Below are positions 1-6,538 of a stretch of DNA of 8,921 nucleotides, piece after piece (position 1 is the stretch's first letter; each line of letters begins with the position of its first letter). The stretch spans positions 1-8,921 of the forward strand of contig JBDROA010000101.1 in NCBI GenBank assembly GCA_043810615.1, given 5' to 3'. The translations under genes were made by a program, and so were the position numbers. Below the pieces are notes generated by a model, which was given only the letters and a program-made list of their open reading frames with translations, made no database searches and had not been told where the DNA came from. The DNA is from VGBK01 sp043810615. GTDB taxonomy: Bacteria > Actinomycetota > Acidimicrobiia > Spongiisociales > UBA11373.

Positions 1-1
1 C

Positions 2-580
2 GCTGGATACGACAAGATCATGGGCTTCGACGTCACCGAAGTGGCCATCGACGGGTCCCAGCACAAGGCTCCCTCCGGTGGGGAAGGAACCGGCAGAAAC
101 CCCACGGATCGGGGCAAACAAGGCTGGAAATGGTCCGTGGCGGCCGACCGCAACCCGGGGCCGCACTTCTTCACCCGGGAGAACGGCAAACGGTTGGCCA
201 CCCCGCTGTTGGCCGCCCTGGTGGCGGTGGAGATCGCCGGCGTCGTCTTCGCCGCCGACTCGGTGCCCGCGGTGCCGGCCGTCACCCGGGAGCCTCTCCT
301 GGTGTGGGCCTGCAACGCCTTCGCCATCCTGGGCCTGCGCGCCATGTCCTTCTTCCTGGCCGCCACGATCCGCTGCTGCGAGTGCCTGCGCGTCGGCCTG
401 GTGTTCATCCCGGCCTTCATCGGGGCCAAGATGATGACGGTGGACCTCTTCGAGATCCCCATCTGGATCGTCCCGAGCGTGATGGTGCTGATCCTGGCGG
501 TGTCGGCGGCGGCCTCGTGGGGGAAGACGCGGGCCGGGGCCCCGGGGGTGGAGCCGACCGAGCTGGGAACGAAGGCCTGA
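2..580 (+). CDS. TerC-family integral membrane protein, C-terminal part (5' end outside window)
   Basis: TerC-family proteins are multi-helix membrane proteins linked to tellurium resistance and, in characterised members, to metal ion (Mn2+) export. The reading frame is open to the left edge, so the visible piece (about 192 residues) is the C-terminal half; the first internal ATG is at position 20. A hydrophilic loop ends in FFTRENGKRLATPL, a typical TerC lead-in to a membrane helix. The signature segment VVFAADSVPAV follows, with the conserved Asp at 257-259, then NAFAILGLRAMSFFLAA, FIGAKMM and a last hydrophobic helix before a polar tail. Family members usually have an Asp three residues after the Glu of this signature (E-x-x-D-x-x-F-A); here that position is Gly (239-241). 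The stop at 578-580 lies 7 bases from the convergent channel gene. The family call is firm; substrate is unknown. Confidence 0.85.
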   Translation, partial: AGYDKIMGFDVTEVAIDGSQHKAPSGGEGTGRNPTDRGKQGWKWSVAADRNPGPHFFTRENGKRLATPLLAALVAVEIAGVVFAADSVPAVPAVTREPLLVWACNAFAILGLRAMSFFLAATIRCCECLRVGLVFIPAFIGAKMMTVDLFEIPIWIVPSVMVLILAVSAAASWGKTRAGAPGVEPTELGTKA

Positions 581-587
581 GCCGTCT

Positions 588-2540
588 CTAGCTCTCGTCC
601 TCGGCCAGCACCACCAGGGCGTCGGGGGCATCGAGGTCCCACTCGCTCGTCTTGGGCGGGGCCAGGGTGATCCCGTAGTTGAGGTCCTGGCGGTCCTCGC
701 AGGCCTTCAGCTTCACCCCGAGGCACACCTCCCCGCGCTGCTGGGCAAGGTCGATGAGTTCGGCGAAGGTGACTCGCTGCGGTAGGCCGTCCAGGTACAG
801 GGGGGCCGGCTTCAGATAGATCTCCGATCCCTCCTCATCGAAGAGGGCCTGGTAGACGGCCTGCATCAGCGGCTCCTCGCTGATCTGGGCCAGGAGCATC
901 GACACCAGGCGGCTCGACACCACGAAGTCGTGCACCCCGGTGCTGGCCGCCAGCGCCTGGTTCTCCGACTCGATCAGCTCGGTGATCACCGTGGTGTCGA
1001 CCCGGCCCTGGGCCCGCTCCCGCTCCAGTTCGCGGCGGATGAGCAGCAGGATCAGGATGGTCTCGGCGTCGATCTGGTCGGGGAGCCGAATTTCGTCGCC
1101 TTCGCTCAGCAGGATGATGCTGTCGTAATCGGCCGGGCGGTGCCGCGCCCAGGTGGCCGGGTCTAGCGGGTCGAGGGCCAGGGTGGTCACCTGCAGGCCG
1201 CTGACCCGGCCGCTGATGGCCTCGACCTCGCCGCCTTTGACGGTGTGGTGCGCCCGCGGCATGAGCTCCACCCGGCTCCCCTCCATCACGTACTTCCCCA
1301 GCTCGCCGAGCACCAGCGGCGTCTTGTGGGTGTGTCCGACGACGAGGTGCCGCTCGGCGGACTGCTCCAGCCGCCGGGGGGGGAGCCGCCGGGCGGCGGG
1401 AGAAGCCACGGGCGTCGGGAGCAGGGCGATGGTCGAATCGTCGTCGGCGACCACCAGAAGCCGGTCGGCTGGCTCCAGGCGCCGCTCCGGCGGAGGATTC
1501 AGGAGGATGTCCCCGGCCCCGGGGCAGACGCCGATGGGCACGGCGCGTGCGAAGCGGTACTGCAACTGGCCGAACGTGGCCTGCCCCCAGTCGGCATGGA
1601 AGAAGTAGATCTCGTTTTCCCGGAACGACAGCAACTCGTCGTACACCACCGACAGCCCGATGGACCGCGAGGTCTGCACCAGAATCCGCGACAGTGTGTC
1701 TCGGGCGTGGAGAGCCACGACGCCGCTGCCGGCGGTCTGGGCGACAAGGGAGCGGATGGCCGGATCGAAGATCTCGGTGACCACGTGCAGCGGGTCTCCC
1801 GCCGGCCGCTGGTTCTGCACCGCCAGGAGGGTCTTGACCACCCGGGCGTCCGACTCCTCACGCTTCGCGGCCGGAGAGGAATCAGCGCACCCGCTGAGCA
1901 CGATCACCGCGCTCGCCGTGCCCACCGAGGCCAGTTGCAGATTGACGAGAGAAGAAGGGTTCCCGGACCGGGTTACCACGGTCGTCGTCGCCCGGTCGGG
2001 GACGCCGATGGCCAGGTAGTCGTCCATGTATTCCTTGTCCTCGTCGGCGAGGATGACCACCGCCCGGCGCTTGCGGCTCTCGTTGGCGATGACCAACTCG
2101 CGGATGATCTCCACGACCCGCTGCTCGTCCCATCCCAGGATCAGGGTGTGGCCGTCTTCGACGACCCGAGAGTGCCCTTTGCGCAGGTTGTGGAGCCGCC
2201 GGTCCACCGCGGTGGTGATGAAGGCGACGAGGGCCGACAGCATCACGATGCCGCTGATCCCGGCGGTCACGGCCACCGCCTGGTACCAGCCCGGCGACGC
2301 GGCGTCCTCGCCCATTGAGCCGGGGTCGGTCATCTGCAAGAAGGTGGTGAAGCTGCTCCAGCCGAACCCACGCTCCGACCCTCCGGGAAAGACCACCTGC
2401 AAGAGGATCCTCACGCCGATCAGTACGACCAGGACGAGGAGGAAGATCACCACCAGGCTGGTGAACACGGAGCGCCCGCCCCGGGACATGAAGTTGTCGA
2501 ACCGGTAGCGAACCCTCTGCTGCAGAGGTGGCCTGGGCAT
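588..2540 (-). CDS. CASTOR/POLLUX-like ion channel with RCK/TrkA-N-type domains
   Basis: Predicted 650-residue membrane channel of the bacterial CASTOR/POLLUX-like group, whose plant members are nuclear-envelope cation channels. A basic N-terminus precedes a membrane helix at about residues 26-50, then a pore-loop segment (TTFLQMTDPGSMGED, about 65-79) and a second helix (about 86-112). The family linker RRLHNLRKGHS and the start of the first nucleotide-binding-like domain (HTLILGWDEQRV, from 131) follow. A second RCK-like domain begins near LVVGHTHKTPLVLGEL (about 399). The segments RELVIANES, VVILADEDKE and VTRSGNP are characteristic of bacterial members. I chose the ATG at 2538-2540 because GGGGAG lies 8 bases upstream; the ATG at 2571-2573 has no ribosome binding site. 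Ion selectivity and ligand cannot be read from sequence. It is transcribed alone, divergently from the YbjN-like gene. Confidence 0.85.
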   Translation of the reverse strand: MPRPPLQQRVRYRFDNFMSRGGRSVFTSLVVIFLLVLVVLIGVRILLQVVFPGGSERGFGWSSFTTFLQMTDPGSMGEDAASPGWYQAVAVTAGISGIVMLSALVAFITTAVDRRLHNLRKGHSRVVEDGHTLILGWDEQRVVEIIRELVIANESRKRRAVVILADEDKEYMDDYLAIGVPDRATTTVVTRSGNPSSLVNLQLASVGTASAVIVLSGCADSSPAAKREESDARVVKTLLAVQNQRPAGDPLHVVTEIFDPAIRSLVAQTAGSGVVALHARDTLSRILVQTSRSIGLSVVYDELLSFRENEIYFFHADWGQATFGQLQYRFARAVPIGVCPGAGDILLNPPPERRLEPADRLLVVADDDSTIALLPTPVASPAARRLPPRRLEQSAERHLVVGHTHKTPLVLGELGKYVMEGSRVELMPRAHHTVKGGEVEAISGRVSGLQVTTLALDPLDPATWARHRPADYDSIILLSEGDEIRLPDQIDAETILILLLIRRELERERAQGRVDTTVITELIESENQALAASTGVHDFVVSSRLVSMLLAQISEEPLMQAVYQALFDEEGSEIYLKPAPLYLDGLPQRVTFAELIDLAQQRGEVCLGVKLKACEDRQDLNYGITLAPPKTSEWDLDAPDALVVLAEDES

Positions 2541-2548
2541 TGACGAAG

Positions 2549-2554
2549 CTCCCC
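2549..2554 (-). promoter_or_regulatory. Ribosome binding site of the CASTOR/POLLUX-like gene
   Basis: Read on the minus strand this is GGGGAG, 8 bases before the ATG at 2538-2540. It decides the start: no comparable purine-rich motif precedes the in-frame ATG 33 bases further upstream. Confidence 0.65.
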
Positions 2555-2571
2555 GGTCGGATGCTCCGACC
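2555..2571. promoter_or_regulatory. Perfect 7-bp inverted repeat upstream of the channel gene
   Basis: GGTCGGA-TGC-TCCGACC is a perfect 7-bp inverted repeat with a 3-base spacer. It lies directly against the ribosome binding site of the channel gene and overlaps the candidate -10 box at 2569-2574 (TATGGT on the minus strand). It could be a small operator or an mRNA hairpin occluding the ribosome site. In such GC-rich DNA a chance occurrence is possible, so function is inference. Confidence 0.4.
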
Positions 2572-2574
2572 ATA
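2569..2574 (-). promoter_or_regulatory. Candidate -10 box for the CASTOR/POLLUX-like gene
   Basis: On the minus strand this reads TATGGT, matching the actinobacterial TANNNT pattern. It would place transcription start near 2562, leaving a leader of about 22 bases that holds the GGGGAG ribosome site. No -35 consensus is visible at the right spacing, so this is tentative. Confidence 0.3.
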
Positions 2575-2615
2575 ACGGTTGGGAGCCGGCTGCGCCGGTG
2601 GCGTCCCGGCGGGCC

Positions 2616-2634
2616 CTCCGGGATGGGCCCGGAG
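2616..2634. repeat. Perfect 7-bp inverted repeat in the divergent intergenic region
   Basis: CTCCGGG-ATGGG-CCCGGAG forms a perfect 7-bp inverted repeat with a 5-base loop, between the candidate promoters of the divergent channel and YbjN-like genes. No T-run follows on either strand, so it is not a standard terminator. It may be an operator or simply a product of the high GC content. Confidence 0.3.
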
Positions 2635-2663
2635 CGCCGGAGACGGCGCCGGGTGGGGAAGGG

Positions 2664-2669
2664 TACGAT
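2664..2669 (+). promoter_or_regulatory. Candidate -10 box for the YbjN-like gene
   Basis: TACGAT fits TANNNT and stands out in an otherwise G/C-only stretch. It would give a start near 2676 and a leader of about 26 bases carrying the AGGAGG ribosome site. No recognisable -35 element is seen 16-18 bases upstream. Confidence 0.35.
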
Positions 2670-2690
2670 GGGCGCCGGGGCCCAGACGCG

Positions 2691-2696
2691 AGGAGG
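2691..2696 (+). promoter_or_regulatory. Strong ribosome binding site (AGGAGG) fixing a GTG start
   Basis: A consensus AGGAGG lies 5 bases before the GTG at 2702. It decides the start of the YbjN-like gene against the longer in-frame reading from the ATG at 2579, whose extra residues are low-complexity Gly/Ala/Arg. Confidence 0.8.
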
Positions 2697-2701
2697 CTGT
2701 C

Positions 2702-3094
2702 GTGGCGACTTGGACCGACCTCTGCACCTACGTGCGGCGCAACTACAAGATCATGAAGGAAGACGAGCGAAGCATCATGATGGGCTTCGCCTACGAGGAC
2801 GGGCGCTCCCAGGTCGTCTTCCTGTGGCGGATGACCCTGAACAACGCGACCGAGGAATGGGTGCAGATCGAGTCGCCCATCGGCGAGTTCACTCCGCAGA
2901 ACGTCGCCGCCGTCGTCCGGGCCGCGGAGAAGTCCGTGGTAGGGGGCATCGGGTGCTCCGGCGAGGTCATCACGTACCGCCATGCGGTGCCGCTCGAGAA
3001 CCTCGACATGAACGAGTTCCTGCGCCCGCTGCGGCTCGTCACCATCTCGGCCGACCAGTTCGAGAAGCAGGTGTTCGGCGGCGACAAGTTCTGA
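2702..3094 (+). CDS. YbjN-like small cytoplasmic protein (type III secretion chaperone-like fold)
   Basis: A soluble 130-residue protein with no signal peptide or membrane helix. The pattern resembles the YbjN family, which has the fold of type III secretion chaperones and whose members are poorly understood regulators or chaperones. Features seen are an N-terminal helix (about 3-18), strands around GRSQVVFLWRMTL (34-46), the segment VQIESPIGEF (54-63), a helix at 64-79, a Gly-rich turn (GGIGCSGEV), the strand and turn YRHAVPLENLDMNEFL (92-107), and a final helix with SADQFEKQV (116-124). Start is GTG, set by AGGAGG 5 bases upstream. It is divergent from the channel gene and convergent with the LCP gene, so apparently monocistronic. 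Family assignment is from remembered sequence pattern; no function is claimed. Confidence 0.65.
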   Translation: MATWTDLCTYVRRNYKIMKEDERSIMMGFAYEDGRSQVVFLWRMTLNNATEEWVQIESPIGEFTPQNVAAVVRAAEKSVVGGIGCSGEVITYRHAVPLENLDMNEFLRPLRLVTISADQFEKQVFGGDKF

Positions 3095-3137
3095 GCGGGC
3101 GAGCCCGACCCGTGCAAACCACCCAGGCCGCAGTCGC

Positions 3138-4406
3138 TCACTCGACCGGGGTGATGATCCCGTCGTCGAGGTCGCGGTAGGTCTCCTCGACGGACTCATC
3201 GAGGAGGACCACGCTGGCGCCGCCGATGGTGGCCACCGAACCGGGCAGGACCAGGTTGGGCACGCCGGCGGGGTCGATCTCGTAGGCCCCGGCGGCCAGG
3301 GTGAGCAGGTCCCCGGTGGACAGGTCGGTCCAGGTGTAGCCCGACAGCAGCCTCAGCAGGTCGGGCAGGTCGAGGATCCCGCGTTGCTGCACCCCGTCGA
3401 GGGCGGCCACGATGACCATGCCCTGGTGGAACGAGCGGGTGAAGTCGCCTCCCTGGATGGAGCGGTTCCGGGAGAAGGCCAGGGCGTTCTGACCCAAGAG
3501 GGTCTGCTCTCCGGCGACCAGGAAGGCGCTCGACTTGGGGTCGTTCATGGCGAAGGGGACATCGACCACCACCCCGCCGAAGGCATCCACCATGTGCCGG
3601 AAGCTCTTGAACCCGGTGACGATGTAGCCCTCCACCGGCAGGCCGGTGAGGTCGCGCACCACCTGCACCAGGGCTGCGGAATCGGCGATGGCGTTCACGT
3701 GGGTGAGCTTGTCCATCCGGCCGTAGGGCGCCTCGACCCAGGCGTCGCGAGGGAAGCCGACCACCGCTCCGGAGGCCTCGCCGATGTTGGAGGTGAGGAG
3801 GTGCAGGCTGTCGCCGCGGAACACCCGCTCGATGTAGCCGGGCCGGGCATCGGTCCCGACGATCATCACGAAGCGCACCGGTTCGCCGTACCAGGGCTCC
3901 AGGCCGAGGCTGGCCAGTTTGGCCCCCACGATGCGCCAGCCCTCGCCTTCGTCGGCGGCGAGGAGCACATCCTCGCCGGCGGTCACCACGGCCACCTCGG
4001 TCTCGTCGGAGAGGGCGGCGGTGGCGAACTCCCCGGCGAGCTCCAGGTCCTCGGCGACGGTGGCCTCGGCGAGGAAGGCGGCCAGGCCCTCGGCCATGGG
4101 AGGGGCCTCCACGCCTTCGCGGTTGCTCAGCCAGGCGTAGAAGTCCTCCGCCGTCTGCTGCAGGCGTCCGCTTCCCGAGAGGGTGAGGGTGATGCTCGGG
4201 CCGGGAAGAGGCGTCGTGGTGGAGGAGGAGGTGGTGGTGGCCGCCGTGGTCGTGCTCGCGGCGGCAGTGGTGGCAGGGGTGGCCGCCCGGGTCATGGAGG
4301 TGGCCGTCTCATCGCCGGAACCGCCGAAGAGCACGACGGTCCCCACGGAGACGGCCACCAGGGCGGCAGCGATGCCGGCGGCGACGAAGATGAAGCGCTT
4401 CTCCAC
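3138..4406 (-). CDS. LytR-CpsA-Psr (LCP) family membrane-anchored protein with an extra N-terminal domain
   Basis: LCP proteins transfer lipid-linked glycopolymers (teichoic acids, or arabinogalactan in actinobacteria) onto peptidoglycan outside the membrane. The 422 residues comprise a signal-anchor helix (about 5-28), a Thr/Ala/Ser-rich linker (about 40-66), an extra domain (about 70-175) and the LCP domain (about 178-337). Conserved LCP features are GTDARPG (D186, R188), D199, FPRD (R220, D221), KLTHVNA (K233, N238), DAFGGVVVDVP (D274), FSRNRS (R313, R315) and GDFTR (D321, R324). The essential Asp/Arg set therefore looks complete. The start is GTG; no strong ribosome site precedes it, but this start is needed for the anchor helix. 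It lies 36 bases downstream of nhaA on the same strand, so co-transcription is likely. The C-terminal 85 residues may complete the fold. Confidence 0.88.
   Translation of the reverse strand: MEKRFIFVAAGIAAALVAVSVGTVVLFGGSGDETATSMTRAATPATTAAASTTTAATTTSSSTTTPLPGPSITLTLSGSGRLQQTAEDFYAWLSNREGVEAPPMAEGLAAFLAEATVAEDLELAGEFATAALSDETEVAVVTAGEDVLLAADEGEGWRIVGAKLASLGLEPWYGEPVRFVMIVGTDARPGYIERVFRGDSLHLLTSNIGEASGAVVGFPRDAWVEAPYGRMDKLTHVNAIADSAALVQVVRDLTGLPVEGYIVTGFKSFRHMVDAFGGVVVDVPFAMNDPKSSAFLVAGEQTLLGQNALAFSRNRSIQGGDFTRSFHQGMVIVAALDGVQQRGILDLPDLLRLLSGYTWTDLSTGDLLTLAAGAYEIDPAGVPNLVLPGSVATIGGASVVLLDESVEETYRDLDDGIITPVE
4209..4289 (-). repeat. Thr/Ala/Ser-rich low-complexity linker in the LCP gene
   Basis: Codons for about residues 40-66 are almost entirely Thr, Ala and Ser, giving an imperfect trinucleotide-like pattern in the DNA (on the plus strand, runs of gtg, gag and gcc). 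This is a disordered extracytoplasmic spacer between the membrane anchor and the folded domains, and such tracts often vary in length between strains. Confidence 0.6.
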
Positions 4407-4442
4407 GCCCGCGGACTCTAGCCAGGGGCGCCGGTTCCGCTC

Positions 4443-5801
4443 TCAGGCCGCATCCGGCGGCGAGGCCGGCGCCGGGGAGAGGCGCAGGAGCAGGTATCCC
4501 GTCAGGCCGGCCAGCAGCGACCCGGCGAAGATGCCCAGCTTGGCCCGATTGGCCAGGGTCGGGTCGGTGAAGGCGAGGCCCACAATGAACAGGGCCACGG
4601 TGAAGCCGATCCCGGCCACGGCGGCCACGCCGAACACGTGACGCCATCCGGTGCCCCCGGGCAGGCGCCCCCAGCCCAGGCGCACCGCCAGCCAGGTGAA
4701 GGCCGAGATACCCACCAGCTTGCCGACCAGCAGGCCCAGGGCGGTCCCCAGGGCGACAGGGTGGGTGACCGCCGCGCCGAGATCCGTGCCGGCGAAGCGG
4801 ACCCCCGAGTTGGCCAGGGCGAAGAGGGGCACTACCAGGAAGGAGGTCCAGGGGTGCATGGCTCGCTCCAGGCGGTCCAGAGGCGCCACCGATTCCCGGG
4901 CCACGGCCGCCAGCGTCAGCGCAGCCTCGTCGAGGCGCTCGCCGCTGAAGGGGGCGGCGGCGGAGGCATGGCCGGCCAGCATGCGCCCCACCCGGTCACG
5001 GTACTCATCGTCGGCGTAGAAGGAAGTCGCCGGGGTGAGCAGCGCCAGGGCCACCCCGCTGAGGGTGGGATGCACCCCCGATTCGAGGAGGCAGAGCCAG
5101 GAGGCGAAAGCGGCCACACCGTAGAAGACCGGGGAGCGCACCCCCGCCCGGTTGGCCGCCCAGACCATCGCCAGGGCACCGACGGCGCCCAGGAGCCACC
5201 ACACCGCCAGATCGTCCGTGTAGGCGGAGGCGATGATCACTATGCCGGCGACGTCGTCGACGATGGCCAGGGTGAGCAGGAACAGGCGAGCGCCGATGGG
5301 CACGCGCGGCCCCAGCAAGGACAGCACCCCAAGGGAGAAGGCGATGTCGGTGGCCACCGGCACCGCCCACCCCCGGGCAGCCTCGCCGCCGCCCACGAAG
5401 GCCAGGTAGATGAACGCCGGCCCGATCATCCCGCCCACGGCGGCAAAGACGGGCAGGGCGGCCGTCCGCCGGTCGCGCAGTTCCCCCCGCACCAACTCGC
5501 GCTTGATCTCGAGGCCGACCACGAAGAAGAACAGGGTCATCAGCCCGTGGTCCACCAGGCCACGGAGCGTCTCGTGCAGGACGAGGGGCCCCAGAGTGAG
5601 GTCGACCGGCGTCTCCCAGAACCGCTCGTAGGAGGCGCCGCCCGGCAGGTTGGCCCAGACCACCGCGGCCACGGCGGCGGCCAGCAGCACCAGGCCTCCC
5701 GCCGCCTCGACCTGGGTGAAGCGCAGTACGGGGCGCAGGAACCGCGTCGGCAGGAAGTGGTCGGAATGCAGCCAGGTGCGGTGGAAGCGCTCCTCGGGCA
5801 T
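4443..5801 (-). CDS. nhaA: NhaA-type Na+/H+ antiporter
   Basis: Electrogenic antiporter that exports Na+ (or Li+) in exchange for H+ across the cytoplasmic membrane, active in salt and alkaline stress. The 452-residue protein shows the family hallmarks: HGLMTLFFFVVGLEIKREL (85-103), VATDIAFSLGVLSLLG (149-164; D152 matches E. coli D133), LAIVDDVAGIVIIA (178-191; D182 and D183 match the ion-binding D163/D164), SGVHPTLSGV (241-250), FALANSGV and GKLVGI (K361 matches K300), and GIGFTVALFI. It exceeds the E. coli protein (388) mainly through an N-terminal extension and a longer cytoplasmic loop at about 257-315. The ATG has only a G-run one base upstream, too close for a normal ribosome site; a TAGCCT box suggests a leaderless transcript. 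No NhaR-type regulator is adjacent. The LCP gene follows after 36 bases. Confidence 0.96.
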   Translation of the reverse strand: MPEERFHRTWLHSDHFLPTRFLRPVLRFTQVEAAGGLVLLAAAVAAVVWANLPGGASYERFWETPVDLTLGPLVLHETLRGLVDHGLMTLFFFVVGLEIKRELVRGELRDRRTAALPVFAAVGGMIGPAFIYLAFVGGGEAARGWAVPVATDIAFSLGVLSLLGPRVPIGARLFLLTLAIVDDVAGIVIIASAYTDDLAVWWLLGAVGALAMVWAANRAGVRSPVFYGVAAFASWLCLLESGVHPTLSGVALALLTPATSFYADDEYRDRVGRMLAGHASAAAPFSGERLDEAALTLAAVARESVAPLDRLERAMHPWTSFLVVPLFALANSGVRFAGTDLGAAVTHPVALGTALGLLVGKLVGISAFTWLAVRLGWGRLPGGTGWRHVFGVAAVAGIGFTVALFIVGLAFTDPTLANRAKLGIFAGSLLAGLTGYLLLRLSPAPASPPDAA

Positions 5802-5807
5802 GCCCCC

Positions 5808-5813
5808 AGGCTA
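5808..5813 (-). promoter_or_regulatory. Candidate -10 box for nhaA (leaderless)
   Basis: On the minus strand this reads TAGCCT (TANNNT type). With the usual 6-base gap, transcription would begin at 5801, the A of the nhaA ATG, explaining the lack of a correctly spaced ribosome site. No -35 consensus is seen. Confidence 0.35.
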
Positions 5814-5856
5814 ACCGGCCCGAAGCCCCACTCTCCGGGGCGGGCGGTCCCGTCCC

Positions 5857-5862
5857 TACAAT
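5857..5862 (+). promoter_or_regulatory. Candidate -10 box for the trk operon (near-leaderless)
   Basis: TACAAT is a close match to the TATAAT consensus and the most AT-rich hexamer in the 71-base divergent region. It predicts transcription start at about 5869-5873, at or within a few bases of the trkA ATG (5873). The GGGG at 5867-5870 is only 2 bases from the ATG, too close to act normally as a ribosome site. Confidence 0.5.
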
Positions 5863-5872
5863 CGCCGGGGAC

Positions 5873-6538
5873 ATGCGAGTAGTGATCGCCGGTTCGGGCA
5901 GGGTGGGCCGCGAGGTGGCCCAGGCGCTCAGCGCCCTGGGTGACGACGTGTCCCTGCTCGACGAGGCCGAAGAGGCGTTCGAGCTCCTGGGGCGGACCTT
6001 CGACGGCACGCTCCACGTGGGGGTCACCTACGACGTCGACGCCCTGCGGGCCGCCGGCATCGAGGAGGCCGACATCTTCTTGGCCCTCACCCCCAGCGAC
6101 AACGCCAACCTCATGGCGGTGCAGTTGGCGGAGCGAGTGTTCGGGGTACCGCGGGCCATCGCTCGTCTAGACGACCCGGCCCGGGAGGCGGCCTACCGGG
6201 CGCTGGCGGTGGACTTCGTTCCCACCGCCCGGCTGGTGGCCCGGGTGCTGGTGGAGCGGGTTCACGAGCCGGAGTTCGCCTACCACCTGGAGTTCCCCCA
6301 CGGCGACGTCCAGGTGGTGGAGATGGTGCTCGGCACTGGCTCCACCGGACTCACCGTGGCCGGCCTCGAGGTCGAGGGAGAGCTGCGGGTGGCGGCGGTA
6401 CAGCGCAACGGCACCGTGCTCATCCCGGGTTCCGGCGATGCCGTCCAGCCCGGCGACCTGGTGACGGCGGCAGTGCGACGCGGGGTGGCTTCCCGGGTGC
6501 GGCGGTACCTCGAAGTCGGGGGTGCAGGGGAGCCGTGA
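5873..6538 (+). CDS. trkA: TrkA-type K+ uptake regulatory subunit (RCK protein), first copy
   Basis: A cytoplasmic gating subunit of the Trk K+ uptake system that binds nucleotides and assembles under TrkH. The 221 residues form one RCK_N plus one RCK_C unit. RCK_N (1 to about 120) has the Rossmann glycine motif GSGRVG (G7, G9, G12), the acidic residue ending strand 2 (LLDEAEE, D30) and LTPSDNANLMAVQLAERVFG (72-91). RCK_C (about 138-215) contains VAGLEVEG and the end-strand pattern VQPGDLVTAAV. E. coli TrkA holds two such units in one chain; here the second is a separate gene, as in the actinobacterial CeoB/CeoC arrangement. The ATG is preceded by a TACAAT box but no well-spaced ribosome site. 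Its stop overlaps the next start by 4 bases (GTGA), indicating translational coupling. First gene of the operon. Confidence 0.94.
   Translation: MRVVIAGSGRVGREVAQALSALGDDVSLLDEAEEAFELLGRTFDGTLHVGVTYDVDALRAAGIEEADIFLALTPSDNANLMAVQLAERVFGVPRAIARLDDPAREAAYRALAVDFVPTARLVARVLVERVHEPEFAYHLEFPHGDVQVVEMVLGTGSTGLTVAGLEVEGELRVAAVQRNGTVLIPGSGDAVQPGDLVTAAVRRGVASRVRRYLEVGGAGEP

Noticed and set aside
534..545. Perfect 12-base palindrome CCGGGGCCCCGG near the end of the TerC gene
   Set aside because: It is within coding sequence, has no loop or T-run, and is expected by chance in such GC-rich DNA.
1245..2318. Plus-strand reading frame (357 codons) opposite the channel gene
   Set aside because: Composition is Arg/Gly/His/Asp-rich without recognisable domains, and the minus strand encodes a coherent CASTOR-like protein.
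2541..2573. Upstream ATG (2571-2573) as the start of the channel gene
   Set aside because: It has no ribosome site, would overlap the candidate -10 box, and adds 11 residues with no family pattern; the ATG at 2538-2540 has GGGGAG at 8-base spacing.
2579..2701. Longer YbjN-like protein starting at the ATG at 2579
   Set aside because: The extra 41 residues are low-complexity Gly/Ala/Arg, and a consensus AGGAGG sits 5 bases before the GTG at 2702.
3095..3137. Possible bidirectional terminator between the convergent YbjN-like and LCP genes
   Set aside because: The only palindrome (CGGGCGAGCCCG) gives a 4-bp stem with no T-run on either strand, too weak to call.
3384..4421. Plus-strand reading frame (345 codons) opposite the LCP gene
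   Set aside because: His/Gly-rich with no motifs; the opposite strand has a full set of LCP catalytic motifs, so this is a shadow frame.
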